From positions 62,001 through 126,000 of the forward strand of contig JAFXLL010000008.1 in the NCBI GenBank assembly GCA_017531225.1: 64,000 nt of DNA, written 5' to 3'. Numbering within the stretch: position 1 is the first letter of the stretch; each line of letters starts with the position of its first letter. The position numbers and the translations under genes are program-made. The notes under the pieces were generated by a model. The model did not search any database. It was given only the letters and a program-made list of their open reading frames with translations, and was not told where the DNA came from. The stretch is from Bacteroidales bacterium (GTDB lineage Bacteria > Bacteroidota > Bacteroidia > Bacteroidales > F082). Below are positions 60,350-64,000 of this stretch, piece by piece.

Positions 60350-61423
60350 TTATCCTTGAATCATGTTGTATTGACAGACTTGGAGTTTGCCTTCGCCGTC
60401 GCGCAGGTGGAAGCCGTTGCCTTGGCAATAGCGCCACATCTTGCAATGGGCGCATTGGTCGGTCTTCATCCATTTACGGTCGCGATAGACGTTGAATCTG
60501 TTTTGCCACACCTTCCAGAAGCTATCTTGGTAGATGTTGCCTTGATGGTAGTCGCTGCGGATGCTGAGGCAGCCCGAGATGGAGCCGTCGGCGAGGATGG
60601 ATGCCACGTTGATGCCGGCGCTGCACGAGTAGTAGTGGTTGCGCACTTCGCCTTCGTATCTTCCTAAGAAGCCGTCGCAGCCGTAGTCAGCGCGGATCTT
60701 GCCTTCGAGCCTTGTCTGTTTGATGAATTCCATCATTTGAACGAATTGCTCGTTGGAGAGTTTTAGCTCGGGCTCGTTGGCGGCGCGACCGAAGGGAAAC
60801 ACCGTGAACAGGCGCCACCGCTTGATGCCCAATGAGATGAGGTAATCGCGGAACTTCGGCAGGTATTGGATGGTGCGTTGGTTGACGCAGGTGATGACAT
60901 CCCAGGTGAGATCAGGGTGTTGCTTGAGCGCTTCCACGGCGACGAGTACGTTCTTGAAACTGCTGGAGTTGCCGCGCATCCAGTTATGGTCCTCTTCAAA
61001 GCCGTCGAAGCTGACGGCGATGGACTTCAAGCCGGCGTCAACGTATTCGTTGAGTTTTTGCGGGGTGAGCAGCATCCCGTTGGATACCATGCCCCACACG
61101 AAGCCGCGTTGGGAGATGGCTTTGCCACATTCTGCCAGGTCGGGGCGCACGGTGGGCTCGCCGCCAGTGGTGATGACCATCACCTTGGCGGGGTCTTCGT
61201 GCAGCTTGATTTCATCAAGCACGCCGACAAAGTCGGCGAGGGGCATGTCATCCTTCTCGGAGAGCATGCGACAGTCGGAGCCACAGTGCACACAGTTGAG
61301 ATTGCACCGAAGGGTACATTCCCAAAACAGCTGGTGCAGTTCGTGCTCTTCGATCCGGTCTTGCAGCGTGGCGCGGTTGAGTTCGAGCATCAGCCTTTTA
61401 TATAGGCCGAGCTTCTCACTCAT
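60350..61423 (-). CDS. radical SAM/SPASM enzyme of the rSAM/lipoprotein system
   Basis: A 357-residue radical SAM protein. The cluster motif is CNLNCVHC (Cys40, Cys44, Cys47). The C-terminal SPASM part carries further cysteines in YYSCSAGINVASILADGSISGCLS, CAHCKMWRYC and LQVCQYN. GGEPTVRPDL near residue 98 is the SAM-binding glycine motif. It overlaps by 8 bp a gene for a small lipoprotein with a conserved GACVYGSPE motif; I recall this pair as the rSAM/lipoprotein system (TIGR04133 with TIGR04134). The enzyme would modify the lipoprotein, probably at Cys or a neighbouring residue. The reaction is unknown. Confidence 0.9.
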   Translation of the reverse strand: MSEKLGLYKRLMLELNRATLQDRIEEHELHQLFWECTLRCNLNCVHCGSDCRMLSEKDDMPLADFVGVLDEIKLHEDPAKVMVITTGGEPTVRPDLAECGKAISQRGFVWGMVSNGMLLTPQKLNEYVDAGLKSIAVSFDGFEEDHNWMRGNSSSFKNVLVAVEALKQHPDLTWDVITCVNQRTIQYLPKFRDYLISLGIKRWRLFTVFPFGRAANEPELKLSNEQFVQMMEFIKQTRLEGKIRADYGCDGFLGRYEGEVRNHYYSCSAGINVASILADGSISGCLSIRSDYHQGNIYQDSFWKVWQNRFNVYRDRKWMKTDQCAHCKMWRYCQGNGFHLRDGEGKLQVCQYNMIQG

Positions 61424-61703
61424 TCTCTAATTCCTTGATTTGTTGCTTGATGCTTTCAGCTTCTTCTCTCAGTCTTCTGGTCTCCTCGCCGTATTGTTTG
61501 ATGATCTCAGGAGAGCCATAAACACAGGCTCCTTCACGGCGTTGGATGATGTTGTTGATGGAGTCGAGCTGTTGGGTGAGTTGGACGACTTTTTGATGCT
61601 TTTCTTCCTTGTCCTTGTTGACTTTGTTCTGGGTGGTGCAGCCCACGATGAAAGCCAGTCCTGACAACAGGCCGATCCATACGTTTCTAACGACTTTCTT
61701 CAT
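61416..61703 (-). CDS. lipoprotein partner of the radical SAM enzyme
   Basis: A 95-residue lipoprotein with signal FIVGCTTQ (Cys22). The mature part is a short helix, then RREGACVYGSPEIIKQYGEETRRLREEAE (about residues 55-83) and a charged coiled-coil tail. The GACVYGSPE block, with Cys60, is the conserved core of the partner family and the probable site of radical SAM modification. The overlap with the enzyme gene shows joint expression. There is no hint of a peptidase or exporter for a cleaved product, so the modified protein probably stays as a lipoprotein. Confidence 0.85.
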   Translation of the reverse strand: MKKVVRNVWIGLLSGLAFIVGCTTQNKVNKDKEEKHQKVVQLTQQLDSINNIIQRREGACVYGSPEIIKQYGEETRRLREEAESIKQQIKELENE

Positions 61704-61705
61704 AA

Positions 61706-62185
61706 TTAATATTCTGTTTTATCTGTTTTTTCTGTCCAAAGTTTAAAGGAACTCAGTGCCTCTTCGTTGAGCATGTGGATGAATGGCACGGAGCGGCGGT
61801 CGATGGGCTTGTCGAGTTCTTCGTAGATGAAGTCATCGGCAAAGTCGATGTCGCGCGCGTCCTTTTTGGTGTTGCCGTAGTACACGCAGCGGAGGTGAGC
61901 CCAATAGATGGCGCCGAGGCACATGGGGCAGGGCTCGCATGAGGTGTATATCACGCAATCGGAGAGGTCAAAAGTGCCCAACTTGCGGCATGCCAGACGA
62001 ATGGTATTCACCTCGGCGTGGGCGGTGGGGTCGTTGTCGATGGTGACACTGTTGGAACTACCTGCGATGATCTCACCGTTCCTCACGATGACGGCGCCGA
62101 AAGGCCCTCCGCCGTTCCGAACGCTCTCGTCGGCAAGACGGATGGCCTCGCGCATGAATGTCTTATCTTGTTCAGTAACAATCAT
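61706..62185 (-). CDS. guaD: guanine deaminase, cytidine-deaminase fold
   Basis: A 159-residue deaminase of the CDA superfamily. Zinc and catalytic residues are in TAHAEVNTIR (His and Glu, residues about 55-64) and TSCEPCPMCLGAIYW (Cys pair, about 81-95). The whole length follows the B. subtilis GuaD pattern, including GGPFGAVIVRNGEIIAGSSN and FADDFIYEELDKP, so guanine to xanthine is the most likely reaction; TadA is less likely as the length and C-terminus differ. It overlaps the flavodoxin gene by 4 bp and is 2 bp before the lipoprotein gene. Confidence 0.92.
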   Translation of the reverse strand: MIVTEQDKTFMREAIRLADESVRNGGGPFGAVIVRNGEIIAGSSNSVTIDNDPTAHAEVNTIRLACRKLGTFDLSDCVIYTSCEPCPMCLGAIYWAHLRCVYYGNTKKDARDIDFADDFIYEELDKPIDRRSVPFIHMLNEEALSSFKLWTEKTDKTEY

Positions 62186-63015
62186 TGTCTTTGTCTAACT
62201 ACTTGGGTGAATTCAGGGGCTTGACCGTCCATTACGTTGACATAAACCTTCATTTGGCCCGCTGGAGGCATGTCTGGGGCATCCTCACGAGGAAGGTCGA
62301 CGGCGACAAACAAGTATTCGGTGCCACCGAGAATGGCGCGTGAGCAGAAATACTCAGCCTTGGCATGTATCATCGGGTAGTCGCCAACAGCCGCGTTGAA
62401 GATGGCTTCTTCGGTTTCGGTCACAGGTTTCATTTCGTTGAAGTCTTCCAATCTGACGAAGTCACCCTCGATGAATTGGTTTTCTTTCAGGAATTGGTCG
62501 ACCTCATTGGGCATGGCCGCCAAACGTGCTGCACGGATACCGAAACCCGTGGGTATTCTTGAGTTAGGCAGTTTCCTAACCAAGTCTTGAACGCTTGAGG
62601 ATAAACCGCCGCTGCCGAAGGTGCAGAAGGGGACAACGGTCTTGCCGCTCAGGTCGATCTGATCCAACAAGGAAGCAATAGGTGGAGCGTATGTGCCGAA
62701 CCACACAGGGTAGCCGATGAAGATGGTTTCGTACTTTTGGAGATTGGCTTTGATGGGTTTGATTTCAGGGATAATACCATTTTTGCGCTCCTGAAGACAG
62801 CGGTCGACGGTAGCTTCGAAGTCGCCATCGTATGGGTTCACGACGACGATCTCTTCCAAGTCGGCATTCATCCGTTTGGCGATCTCCTGAGCCACGGCCT
62901 TGGTGTTTGAAGTCTGAGAATAATAGAGTACAAGAGATTTTGGTTTCTTGGGTCCACATGACACGGCGACCATCGTTACTGTCGCAAGGACCAACATGAA
63001 TTTCAATGCTTTCAT
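62182..63015 (-). CDS. flavodoxin-like lipoprotein
   Basis: A 277-residue protein with a lipoprotein signal VAVSC (Cys20) followed by a flavodoxin fold: VLYYSQTSNTKAVAQEIAKRMNADLEEI (residues about 28-55, FMN phosphate loop), IFIGYPVWFGTYAPPIASLL and VPFCTFGSGGLSSSV. After about residue 185 comes a second region of about 90 residues with strands (YLFVAVDLPREDAPDMPPAGQ) that I do not recognise. An FMN protein outside the cytoplasm is unusual; it could carry electrons or reduce quinones at the membrane. It is the first gene of the operon that continues to the glucan synthase. Confidence 0.85.
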   Translation of the reverse strand: MKALKFMLVLATVTMVAVSCGPKKPKSLVLYYSQTSNTKAVAQEIAKRMNADLEEIVVVNPYDGDFEATVDRCLQERKNGIIPEIKPIKANLQKYETIFIGYPVWFGTYAPPIASLLDQIDLSGKTVVPFCTFGSGGLSSSVQDLVRKLPNSRIPTGFGIRAARLAAMPNEVDQFLKENQFIEGDFVRLEDFNEMKPVTETEEAIFNAAVGDYPMIHAKAEYFCSRAILGGTEYLFVAVDLPREDAPDMPPAGQMKVYVNVMDGQAPEFTQVVRQRQ

Positions 63016-63098
63016 AATGAATTGTGTTTTGTTGTATTTTGATACTAATTTAAAGTTGTAAAATTACAAAAAAATACGATTTCCAATTCAAAAAACGC

Positions 63099-63106
63099 TA
63101 TTTTTG
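63099..63106 (+). promoter_or_regulatory. -7 box for thioesterase gene
   Basis: TATTTTTG, 37 bp before ATG 63144. I found no clear minus-strand box for the divergent flavodoxin operon. Confidence 0.6.
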
Positions 63107-63143
63107 CGGCCAATTAAAAATTAAAAAAGTAAAATCCTGATTT

Positions 63144-63551
63144 ATGAACACTTACAAGCACGAGGTTAAATACTACGAGTGTGACCGAATGGGCATCACA
63201 CACCATTCCAACTACGTTCGCATCATGGAAGAGGCCCGCGTGGACTATCTCGACCAGTTGGGATACGGCTTTGACCGTATCGAGGCCGAGGGCGTCGTGT
63301 CGCCAGTGATTTCCATTAGTTGCAACTACAAACGTCCGACCACGTTTAAGGATGTCATTGAAGTGGAGGTGAGCATCAGTAACATGCAGGATCTCAAGTT
63401 TGAATTTACTTACACGATGCGAGTGGGCGATAAAGTCGTATGCGTCGGACAGAGCACGCATTGCTTTACGGAAAACGGCAAGCCTGTTGTCATCGCAAGA
63501 AGGTTGCCAGAGCTGTTTGAGAAGATCCAAAACGGCAAAAATGCGGTCTGA
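63144..63551 (+). CDS. hotdog-fold acyl-CoA thioesterase (YbgC/FadM type)
   Basis: A 135-residue thioesterase of the 4HBT family: VKYYECDRMGITHHSNYVRIMEEARVDYLDQLG, with Asp in ECDRMG as the catalytic residue and the long helix after HHSNYV, and the beta strands YKRPTTFKDVIEVEV. It would hydrolyse acyl-CoA or acyl-ACP in the cytoplasm. No lipid genes are directly adjacent, though the window holds an acyl-phosphate operon. It is monocistronic and followed by a new promoter. Confidence 0.92.
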   Translation: MNTYKHEVKYYECDRMGITHHSNYVRIMEEARVDYLDQLGYGFDRIEAEGVVSPVISISCNYKRPTTFKDVIEVEVSISNMQDLKFEFTYTMRVGDKVVCVGQSTHCFTENGKPVVIARRLPELFEKIQNGKNAV

Positions 63552-63579
63552 AACGCCGTCGAGTTAAGTCGGTTTTGTG

Positions 63580-63587
63580 TAACTTTG
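63580..63587 (+). promoter_or_regulatory. -7 box for outer-membrane protein gene
   Basis: TAACTTTG, 19 bp before ATG 63607. Confidence 0.6.
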
Positions 63588-63606
63588 CAGCAACTAATTT
63601 TTATTT

Positions 63607-64000
63607 ATGAAAAGATCGTTTTTGTATAGAGCATTGTTGTTAACGACACTTGTGATGTCGGCAGTTTTTTGTGAAGCTCAGTTCCCAGGGGGTAGACCTC
63701 CCGGAGGCCGTCCACCTGGAGGCCGTCCACCTGGAGGCCGTCCGCCTTTTGGCGACAACAGAGGTGATTGGAATCAGAATCAAAACAATACCCCTATCAA
63801 ACAGAAGAAAAAAGTCAGGGCAGGGGATACCTTTACCGTGGTTGGATTGCTGCGCGATGCCAAGACCGGCGAGTTTTTGCCCTATGTGAACCTGGCAGTG
63901 CTCGACTCCATCGATTCGACCTTCGTGAAAGGCGGTATCAGCGATATCAATGGCCGTTTTGAGCTTACAGAAGTGCCTCAGGGCGCTTTCCTGCTTCGCG
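63607..64000 (+). CDS. outer-membrane beta-barrel protein, partial
   Basis: The gene runs off the window with 131 codons visible. It has a signal peptide (RALLLTTLVMSAVFCEAQ), then four GGRPP repeats, a polar linker, and a carboxypeptidase-regulatory-like domain (TVVGLLRDAKTGEFLPYVNLAV, then GGISDINGRFELTEVPQG). This order is found in TonB-dependent-receptor-like outer-membrane barrels of Bacteroidota. The barrel itself lies beyond position 64000, so the exact type is open. Confidence 0.85.
   Translation, partial: MKRSFLYRALLLTTLVMSAVFCEAQFPGGRPPGGRPPGGRPPGGRPPFGDNRGDWNQNQNNTPIKQKKKVRAGDTFTVVGLLRDAKTGEFLPYVNLAVLDSIDSTFVKGGISDINGRFELTEVPQGAFLLR
63688..63747 (+). repeat. four 15-bp units encoding GGRPP
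   Basis: Four 15-bp units in frame; the second and third are identical (GGAGGCCGTCCACCT). Tandem units like this can change number by slippage. Confidence 0.9.

Overview
The window reads as a chromosomal segment of a Bacteroidota bacterium, most likely order Bacteroidales. Promoters with the Bacteroidota -7 box TAnnTTTG precede at least eighteen transcription units, and Shine-Dalgarno-like sequences are scarce. Lineage-typical proteins include a T9SS-sorted secreted protein, DUF4293 beside rho, a Rho with a long charged insertion, DUF3078, DUF1573, NamZ (DUF1343), a zinc-free type B L31, and a short SerA with Lys in place of the usual active-site His. Species cannot be named from this sequence. 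There is no rRNA, prophage, insertion sequence or CRISPR array. One tRNA (Met, CAU) is present, and almost every base is coding.

Layout. 1-4066: small membrane protein, Ca2+ P-type ATPase and a lipoprotein DNA/RNA endonuclease. 4044-8532 (minus): LytTR regulator, phosphodiester-glycosidase-like membrane protein, TIM-barrel-like lipoprotein and a repeat-helix secreted protein. 8673-10895: ADP-ribosylglycohydrolase, then a RelE/ParE toxin-antitoxin pair and a DUF5618 gene, with near-identical 120-bp promoter segments in front of each unit. 10855-23337: MATE exporter, msrC, mpl, LolA-like protein, rho, DUF4293, phosphoesterase, envelope proteins, rlmB, S9 peptidase and T9SS substrate. 23442-30591: nucleoside kinase with a ThrRS-like front, four-helix-bundle protein, tRNA-Met, DUF1573, aminotransferase, namZ, and a FtsX-like permease. 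30584-35428 (minus): xerD, then serC-serA-four-helix-DUF1015. 35633-40719: L31, lon, peptide-binding lipoprotein and sugar transferase.

Two operons stand out. The first (40773-52762, plus) is a run of overlapping genes: MMPL/RND exporter, FakA-like (DhaL) kinase, DegV/FakB fatty-acid-binding protein, GNAT-like acyltransferase, PlsX, acyl carrier protein, LolA-like chaperone, then sbcD and sbcC. The first seven together look like a complete route: fatty acid capture, acyl-phosphate, acyl-ACP, acyl transfer, lipid export. I know of no such set described in a Gram-negative. The second (63015-52765, minus) is: flavodoxin-like lipoprotein, guanine deaminase, a 95-residue lipoprotein with a GACVYGSPE motif, its partner radical SAM/SPASM enzyme, and a 2521-residue cyclic beta-1,2-glucan synthase homologue. 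The lipoprotein/radical SAM pair is a poorly understood modification system.

Intergenic spaces hold a family of 7-bp tandem repeats (AAATTGA, AAGTTGA, AGATAAA types) that form inverted pairs between convergent genes and flank one four-helix-bundle gene, a REP-like palindrome, and a three-hairpin element between serC and serA.
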